Shown here piece after piece: positions 20,128 to 28,253 of a DNA stretch of 64,000 nt. How positions within the stretch are numbered: the stretch's first letter is position 1; the number at the start of each line of letters is the position of its first letter. The DNA is taken from NCBI RefSeq assembly GCF_025907915.1, contig NZ_JAPAAF010000020.1:1-64000 (forward strand), in the 5' to 3' direction. The notes beneath the pieces are model-generated. The model did not search any database, had not been told where the DNA came from, and saw only the letters and a program-made list of their open reading frames with translations. The translations under genes were made by a program, and so were the position numbers. The DNA is from Gaoshiqia sediminis. Its GTDB lineage: Bacteria; Bacteroidota; Bacteroidia; Bacteroidales; Prolixibacteraceae.

Positions 20128-20258
20128 TAAAGTTCGGGTAATGTAGGTTTATTTAGGATAAAAACTAGCTCCAAATTATTTTGCAGAGTATTTAGTATTT
20201 TCATTTTAGTTTTATAAATTAGCCTCATGGTTAAAAAAATACACGTAATTTGCGTATT

Positions 20259-20477
20259 ATGACTGAACGAAAGCAGATAAACAGGTTGAAAATTGTTCTG
20301 GCTGAGCAGAATAAAACAAATAAATGGTTGGCTGAACAGTTGGGAAAAAGCTTAACCACAGTTTCGAGGTGGTGTACCAATGAATCGCAACCCGGTATAG
20401 AAACCATGATTGAAATAGCAGCGAAACTAAATGTTGATGCCAGAGAACTGATTGTATCAACCAAACATGAAAAATAA
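20259..20477 (+). CDS. XRE-family helix-turn-helix regulator
   Basis: A 72-residue single-domain regulator: NRLKIVLAEQNKTNKWLAEQLGKSLTTVSRWCTNESQPGIETMIEIAAKLNV is a classic Cro/C1-type HTH. The ATG at 20259 is preferred to the TTG three codons upstream. It precedes the type III methylase by 12 bp and is probably a controller (C-protein-like) of the restriction operon. It could also bind the repeat field upstream. Confidence 0.88.
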   Translation: MTERKQINRLKIVLAEQNKTNKWLAEQLGKSLTTVSRWCTNESQPGIETMIEIAAKLNVDARELIVSTKHEK

Positions 20478-20489
20478 CACAAAGCAACA

Positions 20490-22112
20490 ATGCCAACGCT
20501 TAATTGGATAGGAAAAGATAAGGTGATTAACCACCACATGGATGTACCATACAAGATTTTAGACCATGTTTACGGATTCGATAATGGAGAGCAAGCCCCA
20601 AAGGAAACCAATAGTGGAAACAAAATCATTCATGGCGACAATTTAGAAGCCCTAAAAGCTTTACTGCCTGAATACGAAGGAAAGATAGACTGTATCTACA
20701 TTGACCCCCCCTACAATACAGGAAATGAAGGCTGGATTTACAATGACAATGTGAGTGACCCAAAGTTTAAGAAATGGCTTGGCAAAGTTGTAGGCAAAGA
20801 GGCGGAGGATTTATCAAGGCATGATAAATGGCTGTGTATGATGTACCCTCGTTTAAAATTACTTCATAAATTATTATCTATTGATGGCGCCATATTCATT
20901 TCGATTGATGATAATGAGCAGGCTAATCTAAGATTAGTTTGCGATGAAGTGTTTGGAGGAAGAAATTTTATAGATACAATAATTTGGCAAAAGAAGCAAT
21001 CGCCTCAAAGTGATGCAACCTATTTCTCAGATATGCATGATTATATCATAGTATATGCTAAAAGAACAAAAGCTTACAAAGACGACCCCAATGGATTTAC
21101 TTTATCTAAATTGGCAAGAACTGAATTTCAAGATAATAGATATAAAAATCCAGATAATGACCCACGAGGAGCTTGGACTTCTAGTGACTATACTTGCAAT
21201 AAAAATGCAGAAGAAAGACCAAACCTTTATTATCCAATTGTAAATCCCAATACAATGGAAGAGATATGGCCTCAAAAAACCTCCGTTTGGAGATATTCAA
21301 AAGAAAGACATAAGGAGAACCTTAAAAAAAATCTGATAACATGGGGTGCTGACGGGAAAGGTAGGCCTCGATTCAAGCGGTTTAAGAATGAAGTTGGTGG
21401 TGTTGTTCCTTCGACCTTGTGGTTAAGGGAGTTTGCAGGAGATAACCAAGAAGCTCGGAAAGAATTTAGATCAATTTTTTCTCAACACGAAACAGATTTC
21501 ACAACTCCAAAACCAACAAAGTTAATAGATAAGATAATAAATATTTCAACGAATAAAAACTCCCTCATTCTCGACTCATTTGCAGGCTCGGGCACAACAG
21601 CTCATGCTGTTTTAAAACTCAATAAGCAAGACGGAGGTAATCGAAAATTCATTTTAATTGAAATGGAAGATTATGCCAAAAACATAACAGCCGAAAGAGT
21701 AAAAAGAGTTATTATAGGGTATGGCGAAAATGGTAAAAATACAGAAGGTACTGGTGGTAGCTTTGATTATTACCAATTGGGAAAACCCCTTTTCCTTGAA
21801 AACGACTTGCTAAACGAAGAGGTTAGCTTTGAGAAAATACGTGAGTATGTTTGGTTTTCGGAGACCCGCCAATCATATAAGGCTGTCAACCAAAAAGAAG
21901 AACATCTTTTAGGAGTTAGCAATTCATCGGCGTATTACTTTTATTATTACAAAGACGAACTCACTACTTTGGATGACAGTTTTTTACGAAAAATAAAAAT
22001 CAAAGCAGAGCAATACATTATTTATGCCGACAACTGTGTGCTAGATGACAGTTTGATGCAGAAATATCATATTACGTTTAAGAAAATCCCAAGGGATATA
22101 ACCCGGTTTTAA
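20490..22112 (+). CDS. Type III restriction-modification methylase (Mod)
   Basis: A 540-residue site-specific N6-adenine methyltransferase of the beta class. Motif IV DPPYNTG (about residues 72-78) comes before the AdoMet motif DSFAGSGTTAHA (about 363-374), and the middle 200 residues form the target-recognition part. It modifies the recognition sequence and gives the Res subunit its specificity. The gene is AT-rich compared with the late region. It is followed by an ATPase and a DUF4276 gene before the cognate res, an unusual arrangement since mod and res are normally adjacent. Confidence 0.93.
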   Translation: MPTLNWIGKDKVINHHMDVPYKILDHVYGFDNGEQAPKETNSGNKIIHGDNLEALKALLPEYEGKIDCIYIDPPYNTGNEGWIYNDNVSDPKFKKWLGKVVGKEAEDLSRHDKWLCMMYPRLKLLHKLLSIDGAIFISIDDNEQANLRLVCDEVFGGRNFIDTIIWQKKQSPQSDATYFSDMHDYIIVYAKRTKAYKDDPNGFTLSKLARTEFQDNRYKNPDNDPRGAWTSSDYTCNKNAEERPNLYYPIVNPNTMEEIWPQKTSVWRYSKERHKENLKKNLITWGADGKGRPRFKRFKNEVGGVVPSTLWLREFAGDNQEARKEFRSIFSQHETDFTTPKPTKLIDKIINISTNKNSLILDSFAGSGTTAHAVLKLNKQDGGNRKFILIEMEDYAKNITAERVKRVIIGYGENGKNTEGTGGSFDYYQLGKPLFLENDLLNEEVSFEKIREYVWFSETRQSYKAVNQKEEHLLGVSNSSAYYFYYYKDELTTLDDSFLRKIKIKAEQYIIYADNCVLDDSLMQKYHITFKKIPRDITRF

Positions 22113-22124
22113 ACCTGAACAGTT

Positions 22125-23228
22125 ATGATTGAATATATTGAAATAAAAGGTTTTAAATCAATAAAGCATTTAGAGTTGGAACTAAAACCAATCAATGTGT
22201 TTATTGGAAGCAATGGTGCTGGGAAGAGTAATTTCGTGTCATTTTTTAAGATGGTACATGCCATTTTTAATCAGCAATTGCAACGATATGTGATTGAAGA
22301 AAAAGCAGACAACATCCTCCACTTTGGTCGGAAAATAACGGAGACGGTGTTTGGTAAAATGATTTTTACCGAAGATGCGCAAAACAATAATGCTTATCTG
22401 TTTAAGCTGGCTCAAACAAAAGATGGTGGATTATTTATTGCCCATGAAGCATCTGGGTATAATGTAGAAAGGACTGATAATTCAAAAGGATATTATGGAA
22501 CTTCAGATATTCAAGAATCGAATATTCCAAGTTCGAATTCATTTCGAAATAACTATCTGAAAAAGTATTTATCCAATATTCAAATTTATCATTTTCATGA
22601 TACATCGGCCACATCAATGCTTCGGCGTGAATGCGATATAAATGACAACGACTCATTAAAATCCGATGGACGCAATCTTCCGGCTTTTCTCTACTTTTTG
22701 CAAGAGGAACATCCTAAACTGTTTACTCGACTTGAGAAAACGATAAAGTCAATTGCCCCCTATGTCGAAAAATTGATTCTGCAACCTAAAAAACTGAATA
22801 AAAACGAAATAGAATTGCGTTGGATTGAGAAGGGCGACCCCAATTCAAGTTTTAATGCTTATCAGTTTTCTGATGGCACATTGCGTTTTATTGCGCTGGC
22901 AACGGTATTAATGCAACCGGAGCCGCCCAAAGTAATCGTCATTGACGAACCCGAATTGGGTTTACATCCTCAGGCCATAACCAAACTTGCAGCCCTTATT
23001 GAGATGGCATCTGGCAAAACGCAACTAATCATCTCAACCCAATCGGTAAATCTGGTCGATTGCTTTAAAACAAGTGATATTGTTACCGTTGACCGAAGCA
23101 CCATAGAAAATCAATCCATATTCAAACGCCTAGATGAAGATAAGTTAAAAGGTTGGCTGGAAGAACACACCCTTGGCGAATTATGGGAACGAAATATTAT
23201 TAACTCTGCTCAACCTTTTTCAAAATGA
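22125..23228 (+). CDS. AAA/ABC-type ATPase (OLD/RecF-like)
   Basis: A 367-residue ATPase. The N-terminus YIEIKGFKSIKHLELEL leads into Walker A GSNGAGKSN (residues 28-36). An ABC-like signature (YQFSDGTLRF) and Walker B VIVIDEPELGLHP (about 271-283) follow, then a His-switch-like ISTQS. This is the ATPase architecture of OLD-family and related anti-phage systems. Its stop overlaps the ATG of the DUF4276 gene by four bases, so the pair is coupled and probably acts as a complex. It sits between mod and res, with 12 bp to mod. Confidence 0.88.
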   Translation: MIEYIEIKGFKSIKHLELELKPINVFIGSNGAGKSNFVSFFKMVHAIFNQQLQRYVIEEKADNILHFGRKITETVFGKMIFTEDAQNNNAYLFKLAQTKDGGLFIAHEASGYNVERTDNSKGYYGTSDIQESNIPSSNSFRNNYLKKYLSNIQIYHFHDTSATSMLRRECDINDNDSLKSDGRNLPAFLYFLQEEHPKLFTRLEKTIKSIAPYVEKLILQPKKLNKNEIELRWIEKGDPNSSFNAYQFSDGTLRFIALATVLMQPEPPKVIVIDEPELGLHPQAITKLAALIEMASGKTQLIISTQSVNLVDCFKTSDIVTVDRSTIENQSIFKRLDEDKLKGWLEEHTLGELWERNIINSAQPFSK

Positions 23229-23881
23229 AGAGAATTATAATAATTGGTGAAGGGCCTACTGAGCAATTATTCTGCAATGATGTTTTGCAACCAGTCTTTA
23301 ATGCTCATGACATATTTTTGGAAACGCCCAAAATTAAAAAGTCGAAAGGAGGCATAGTTGCTTGGGAGCATCTGAAAAAGCAAGTTGAACTGCACCTTAA
23401 AGATACAGGTGTTTATGTCACTACCTTAATCGACTATTATGGCATACATCCCTGTCACGCATTTCCGAAATGGGAAGAAGCAAAAGCAATTGTAAATAAA
23501 AGTGATAGAATAACATTTCTTGAGAATGCTATACTTGAAGAAATTGATGAATCAATACGAAATAGATTTATTCCATATATCCAGTTACACGAGTTTGAAG
23601 CATTACTTTTTAGCGACATTTCTGTCATCGCAAGTAATTTTAAATCCGATGAACTTAGCGACTATGCCTATCTTTTAGAGACTGATAAAGCTTTTAGTAA
23701 TCCTGAGAATATAAACGATGGAAAAACAACCGCTCCGTCAAAAAGGTTGGATAGAATTATTGATGATTACAGTAAGGTGGTATATGGTTCGTTGTTGGCA
23801 CAGGAAATTGGTCTGGAAAAAATTCGGGAAAAATGCCCACGTTTTAACAATTGGATTGAACGGTTATTAACAATTGAATAG
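23225..23881 (+). CDS. DUF4276 protein (TOPRIM-like), partner of the ATPase
   Basis: A 218-residue protein. The N-terminal RIIIIGEGPTEQLF and the later VTTLIDYYGIHP are the conserved acidic elements of DUF4276, a family with a TOPRIM-like fold that is usually encoded beside ABC-type ATPases. By analogy with the split ATPase/TOPRIM layout of OLD-like and PARIS-type defence, it may be the nuclease or effector half; that is inference. It overlaps the ATPase gene by 4 bp. Confidence 0.82.
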   Translation: MKRIIIIGEGPTEQLFCNDVLQPVFNAHDIFLETPKIKKSKGGIVAWEHLKKQVELHLKDTGVYVTTLIDYYGIHPCHAFPKWEEAKAIVNKSDRITFLENAILEEIDESIRNRFIPYIQLHEFEALLFSDISVIASNFKSDELSDYAYLLETDKAFSNPENINDGKTTAPSKRLDRIIDDYSKVVYGSLLAQEIGLEKIREKCPRFNNWIERLLTIE

Positions 23882-23902
23882 TAACGACAAACTCATAGAA
23901 AA

Positions 23903-26584
23903 GTGGAATTAAAACCATATCAACAACAAGTAATCAACGACTTAGACAAGTTTCTTGAATATTTAAACACCTTTCAGGATTCTGCAAAAGCGTTTAATCA
24001 ATTTTGGGAAGATAAAGTAGGGAAATACCAAGCCAACTTAGATGGCTCCTATTCAGGCATGCGCCCTTACAAAAACAATATTCCGGGAGCTACACATATT
24101 GCTATCAAAGTCCCTACAGCAGGGGGCAAAACTTTTATTGCTTGTAATGCACTTCATTCAATTTTCAAGTCGTTTGATGTTACAAGACCCAAAGCGGTCG
24201 TATGGTTGGTTCCTTGGTCGAATCTTTTGCAGCAAACAGCCGGACATCTATCAAACCCTACACATCCTTACAGAGAGAAACTGAATGCTCTATTTGGCAA
24301 TCGGGTCGAAGTCTTTGAAAAAGAGGAATTATTACAGGGCGCCGGATTTAATCCAACCTCGGCAAAAGAACAGCTGAATATTTTTGTATTCAATTTCAGC
24401 AGCATCCGAATTAATTCAACAAAAAAGGATGACCGTAAGGTATATGAGCAAAATGGAGCTTTAGAACAATTTCGGGGTTTTGTTGATAAGGATTTAGTGA
24501 TTGATGACACTGATGAAACGGCTTTGATAAATGTGATACGGTCATTAAATCCTGTTGTCGTTGTTGACGAAAGCCACAATGCCGAAAGCGTATTAAGTGT
24601 GGAGATGCTGAATAATCTGAATCCCTCTGTAGTTTTGGATTTAACAGCAACTCCTAAAGAAAACAGCAACATCATCAGCTTTGTAAATGCAATGGCTCTC
24701 AAGAAAGAGCACATGGTAAAGCTTCCGGTAATTGTTTACAATCACCATAAAAAGGAAGAGGTAATTACCAGTGCTTTGCATTTACAACGACAACTGGAGT
24801 TGCTGGCCATTGAGGAAGAAAAAGTGACAGGCAAATACATCCGCCCTATCATTCTGTTCCAAGCGCAATCGAACATTAAGGGGAAGGACAACACAACCTA
24901 CATTCACATCAAAGAGCAATTAACGAAACTGAGGATTCCCGAAGAGCAAATCAAAATCAAAGTGAGTGGTTTGGATGAGTTAAAGGGTATCAATCTGATG
25001 GCCAAGGATTGCGAAGTTCGTTATATTATTACTGTCAATGCGCTTAAAGAAGGATGGGATTGTCCCAATGCCTATATCTTGGCTTCATTGGCCGATAAGT
25101 CATCAGCAGTGGATGTGGAGCAAATACTCGGTCGTGTTCTCCGCCAACCACATGTAACCAAGCACCAAAGCCCATTGCTTAACCTTTCATTTGTATTATC
25201 AGCAAGTTCCAAATTTCAGGAGACCTTAGATAATATTGTGAAAGCCTTACAAGATTCAGGCTTTAGCAAAGAGGACTATTATGCTGAAGAAGAGCCTGAG
25301 GTTGAATTGACCAACAATGAGGTACTACAACAAGAGCTATTTGGAACAAGCCCGGTGTCTTCTGGTAATTCAGAAGATGGTAAGGTTCCTGTTGACGAAA
25401 TTAACATTGAAGAAATTGATTTTGACCCAAATGTCGAGTTGGATTCCAACCAGATAGGAAGTACAACTGATATTGTTAAGCAAATTACTCAAAAGGGCGA
25501 ATCAGAGGGTAAATCATTCGAGCAAAAAGCAGAGTCCTACACAGAAGATAATACTGACTATTTATTACGGGAAATGGGTAAACAGCCAAAGAAATATAGA
25601 ATTGAAGACCCTTTTGTTGATGTGGTAAACGACTTGGCAATTCCTCAGTTCTATCGAAAAGTTCCGGCAGATGAACTGCATGACACCATCATGTTTGAGG
25701 AATTGAAGCAGGAGGAGCAATTATTGAACCGCAACAGTCTTTTAAAAGGGTTTAAACTTGCTTCAAAAAGCACCGAAATCAATTTCGATGACACAGATAC
25801 AGAAGTATTTCAGGTGGATTACAACGAATCGAAGCATACTGCAACAAAACAGAAAGTTTCAATTAGAGCAAAAGCCATTCTTGTTGATACAATTCTGTCA
25901 AAGCCCAAAGAGACTCAGATTAAAGACATCACACAGCTCATCGTCCGTAAATTGGGTGACATGACCCCTATTTCGCATGAAGACATAACAAAGTATGTGA
26001 CCCGTGTTTTTGAGGATTTGCACAACGACCAGATACGAGACATTATCAACAATGAATTCTTGTACATCAGCAAGATAAAGGCAAAAGTAAAAGAACTTGA
26101 ATCGGAATACGCAAGAGAGCAGTTTCAAAAGCTTTTAGACACCAATAATATCTTGGTAAAACCAAGCTTTAAGTTCCCCAATGAATTAACTCAAATAAGC
26201 CCAAGCAGTGCCATTGACAAGTCGCTTTACGAAGCAGAAGCCTCAATGAATGGGTTTGAGCAGGAAGTAATCATGAATATTGCATCTCTTGAAAATGTGG
26301 TGTTCTGGCACCGGAATATTGAGAAACGAGGTTTTGCCCTAAACGGATTTGAAAGCAACCATTATCCTGACTTCATCATTTTCACCAGAAATGGAAACCT
26401 GATTCTCATTGAAACAAAGGGAGACTATTTGGATAACGATGAAAGTCGAGCCAAAAACCTACTTGGTAAAAAGTGGGCAGAAAAAGCCGGAGATAATTTC
26501 AAGTATTTCATGGTGTTTCAAAAGAAGGAAGTGCCCGGTACTTATACGGCACAGTCAATTACAGAGATTGTTAGGATGTTGTAA
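23903..26584 (+). CDS. Type III restriction enzyme, Res subunit
   Basis: An 893-residue SF2 helicase-nuclease that cuts unmodified DNA together with Mod. It has Walker A VPTAGGKTF (about residues 70-78), a DExH box VVVDESHNAES (about 220), motif VI QILGRVLRQPH, and a C-terminal PD-(D/E)XK nuclease (YPDFIIF...LILIETKGDYL, about 820-842). Translation most likely starts at the GTG at 23903, giving MELKPYQQQV, which is the expected family N-terminus. It lies 21 bp after the DUF4276 gene. Confidence 0.93.
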   Translation: MELKPYQQQVINDLDKFLEYLNTFQDSAKAFNQFWEDKVGKYQANLDGSYSGMRPYKNNIPGATHIAIKVPTAGGKTFIACNALHSIFKSFDVTRPKAVVWLVPWSNLLQQTAGHLSNPTHPYREKLNALFGNRVEVFEKEELLQGAGFNPTSAKEQLNIFVFNFSSIRINSTKKDDRKVYEQNGALEQFRGFVDKDLVIDDTDETALINVIRSLNPVVVVDESHNAESVLSVEMLNNLNPSVVLDLTATPKENSNIISFVNAMALKKEHMVKLPVIVYNHHKKEEVITSALHLQRQLELLAIEEEKVTGKYIRPIILFQAQSNIKGKDNTTYIHIKEQLTKLRIPEEQIKIKVSGLDELKGINLMAKDCEVRYIITVNALKEGWDCPNAYILASLADKSSAVDVEQILGRVLRQPHVTKHQSPLLNLSFVLSASSKFQETLDNIVKALQDSGFSKEDYYAEEEPEVELTNNEVLQQELFGTSPVSSGNSEDGKVPVDEINIEEIDFDPNVELDSNQIGSTTDIVKQITQKGESEGKSFEQKAESYTEDNTDYLLREMGKQPKKYRIEDPFVDVVNDLAIPQFYRKVPADELHDTIMFEELKQEEQLLNRNSLLKGFKLASKSTEINFDDTDTEVFQVDYNESKHTATKQKVSIRAKAILVDTILSKPKETQIKDITQLIVRKLGDMTPISHEDITKYVTRVFEDLHNDQIRDIINNEFLYISKIKAKVKELESEYAREQFQKLLDTNNILVKPSFKFPNELTQISPSSAIDKSLYEAEASMNGFEQEVIMNIASLENVVFWHRNIEKRGFALNGFESNHYPDFIIFTRNGNLILIETKGDYLDNDESRAKNLLGKKWAEKAGDNFKYFMVFQKKEVPGTYTAQSITEIVRML

Positions 26585-26810
26585 TTTAATCAGCAAAATA
26601 ATGAGGAACAGAATCTGGGCATAATTAACACAAGCTAAACACAATGCCGAATTTGCTACACTCTATTCAGATAGGCAAAGAACGATTCTTCGCATTTTTA
26701 ATATTGGAATATTAGCCTTTTCATCTGCTGGCATTATGGGCTGGAAACTTTGGCAACATTTACCATTAATGGCTTGAATTATTAACGCACTGTTTTTTGT
26801 AATCTTGCAA

Positions 26811-27224
26811 ATGAAAGAAGATATTGACAAACAACTCCAAACCCGGAACATCAAACCAACTTCTATGCGACAGTTGGTTTTGCAGGTCTTGACTGAACAA
26901 AAAACAGCCATAAGTTTACCGGAGCTGGAAAACAAATTTGAAAAGGCGGACAAGACCACATTGTACCGAACGCTTAAAACTTTTGTAGAAAACAAGCTAA
27001 TTCACAGCATCGATGATGGCACGGGTTCGGTAAAATATGCTTTGTGCCAAGAAGCCTGTGAATGCCACCCCGAAGACCTTCATGTTCATTTTTTATGTAC
27101 CGTTTGTGGGCAGACTTATTGCCTTACAGATGTAGCCGTTCCCAAAATTAATTTACCAGCCAAATTTCAACTAGAAAGTGTGAACATGGTAGTGAGAGGG
27201 GTGTGTCCCAGCTGCGACAAATAA
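26811..27224 (+). CDS. Fur-family metal-responsive repressor
   Basis: A 137-residue regulator. The winged-helix half (TSMRQLVLQVLTEQKTAISLPELENKF...TTLYRTLKTFVENKLI) is followed by the metal-binding dimerisation half with HVHFLCTVCGQTYCL and a C-terminal CPSC, giving two CxxC zinc-site pairs, typical of Fur/Zur proteins. ATG 26811 is preferred to the TTG two codons earlier. It is the first gene of the metal cluster, and a 15-bp palindrome lies 4 bp after its stop, so it probably controls the efflux operon. Confidence 0.9.
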   Translation: MKEDIDKQLQTRNIKPTSMRQLVLQVLTEQKTAISLPELENKFEKADKTTLYRTLKTFVENKLIHSIDDGTGSVKYALCQEACECHPEDLHVHFLCTVCGQTYCLTDVAVPKINLPAKFQLESVNMVVRGVCPSCDK

Positions 27225-27228
27225 ACTT

Positions 27229-27243
27229 TGCAACCCGGTTGCA
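27229..27243. promoter_or_regulatory. Candidate Fur-family operator palindrome
   Basis: TGCAACC-C-GGTTGCA is a perfect inverted repeat around one central base. It lies between the Fur-family stop codon and a good -7 box (TATCTTTG, 27256-27263) for the efflux operon, where a bound repressor would block initiation. Confidence 0.6.
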
Positions 27244-27255
27244 TCAACTTTTTTA

Positions 27256-27263
27256 TATCTTTG
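27256..27263 (+). promoter_or_regulatory. Candidate -7 box of the metal-efflux operon
   Basis: TATCTTTG matches TAnnTTTG. The -33 position does not match TTTG at the right spacing; the operator palindrome lies there instead. The GTG start of the next gene is 33 bp downstream. Confidence 0.45.
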
Positions 27264-27295
27264 GCGTTATATAATTGATTAATCTTTAGAAGCAG

Positions 27296-27694
27296 GTGAA
27301 TTTTAAAGGACAACATATAGAAAGGATATTTACCTTTTTGGCTGGGCTGATTATATTGGCTCATACTGTTGTGCCGCATCATCACCATTTTGAGATTTCG
27401 CACTCATCTGAAGAGGAATCGGCCTGTGAGTTGCCTGTTCATGGGCAAAATCAGGAAAAGCCAGACACACATTGTCACGCATTTAATATTCTGGTATCAG
27501 AAAGGACTAGCACCATATCTTTAAACAAGTCTTTATCTGACCATCTCAATTTTTTCACAGCTGGAGTTGTAATTCAAATCGAAACTCCACCTGTAATCGA
27601 CATTTCCACAACCTTTTTGGGCAACCATGCCATTTTCAAAAAACAATATTTCTATACCGCCCACTTACTTCGGGCACCTCCTGCAATTGCTTAA
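27296..27694 (+). CDS. Small His-rich membrane/periplasmic protein
   Basis: A 132-residue protein with a probable GTG start. An N-terminal hydrophobic segment (IFTFLAGLIILAHTVV) is followed at once by PHHHHFEISH, then ACELPVHG and THCHAF. The His/Cys clusters suggest metal binding outside the cytoplasmic membrane. Proteins of this size and pattern often lead Czc/Cus clusters in Bacteroidota. Role is inferred as a metal chaperone or sensor. Confidence 0.7.
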   Translation: MNFKGQHIERIFTFLAGLIILAHTVVPHHHHFEISHSSEEESACELPVHGQNQEKPDTHCHAFNILVSERTSTISLNKSLSDHLNFFTAGVVIQIETPPVIDISTTFLGNHAIFKKQYFYTAHLLRAPPAIA

Positions 27695-27758
27695 CTTTTG
27701 TTTCAATTAACAGGCCGGCAAAACAGCTGGTCTGCATGTTTATCTTAATCTTTTTGAC

Positions 27759-28217
27759 ATGAAAAAGAAGAAGTTAAGCAAGCATCAATTACGGGAAAAA
27801 CAGGAAATCGAGGACAAAAAGTTTAATCGAACACTGATTATCAGTTTTAGCATATTGATAGTTGTCACATTTTCTGTTCTGACTTTCTACACCTATGGCT
27901 GCGATACCAGGTTTCTGTATCACAAATGGGCTTGGTATGGTAAGGAAATTCCGGGTGAATGGGCTTGTATGAATGGCAATAATTTAACGATGCATAAATC
28001 TTCAAAAGTCGCTTATAATAAAAAGGCATACTATTTCTGTAGCCAGGAATGTTTCAATCACCTAACAAAACACTTTGCAGAAGTTGGGATGGTTCCCGAT
28101 GCTTTTTCAGGCGATTCAATCAACAAAGCCGATGCCTTAATCGGGTTAAAAGAAAAAGGAAAACCTGAATTGGCTTACTTTAAAAATCAGCAAACATTTA
28201 AAAAGTATTATGAGTAG
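27759..28217 (+). CDS. Membrane-anchored TRASH-like metal-binding protein
   Basis: A 152-residue protein with a charged N-terminus, one membrane segment (LIISFSILIVVTFSVLTFYTY) and an extracytoplasmic part. The latter carries a treble-clef-like pattern: an upstream Cys (EWACMNGN) and YYFCSQECFNHL, resembling TRASH/YHS metal-binding motifs. It probably binds or senses the metal exported by the adjacent RND pump. Confidence 0.7.
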   Translation: MKKKKLSKHQLREKQEIEDKKFNRTLIISFSILIVVTFSVLTFYTYGCDTRFLYHKWAWYGKEIPGEWACMNGNNLTMHKSSKVAYNKKAYYFCSQECFNHLTKHFAEVGMVPDAFSGDSINKADALIGLKEKGKPELAYFKNQQTFKKYYE

Positions 28218-28253
28218 GATAAATAGAGTTTTAATAAATAAAATCAATATCAA

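Larger units (their letters stand above)
19797..20258. other. Non-coding region: terminator plus iteron-like repeat field (candidate origin)
   Basis: An AT-rich gap of 462 bp. It begins with a terminator (19817-19857), then carries at least eleven copies or close variants of the 9-mer GTTACTTTA in both orientations between 19891 and 20127. No gene is seen. Its place next to the primase-helicase gene and before an XRE-type repressor fits either a replication origin or a control region. Confidence 0.7.

Noticed and set aside
25860-25905. RAKAIL segment in the type III Res protein, like the shared late-protein tail
   Set aside because: It lies in the middle of the protein, lacks the QKQ and glycine part, and is AT-rich sequence of another module; probably chance.
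26585-26790. Possible gene remnant before the Fur-family gene (hydrophobic frame ending WKLWQHLPLMA)
   Set aside because: A stop codon lies shortly upstream, no start codon fits, and the fragment is too short to assign; it may be a decayed membrane-protein end.
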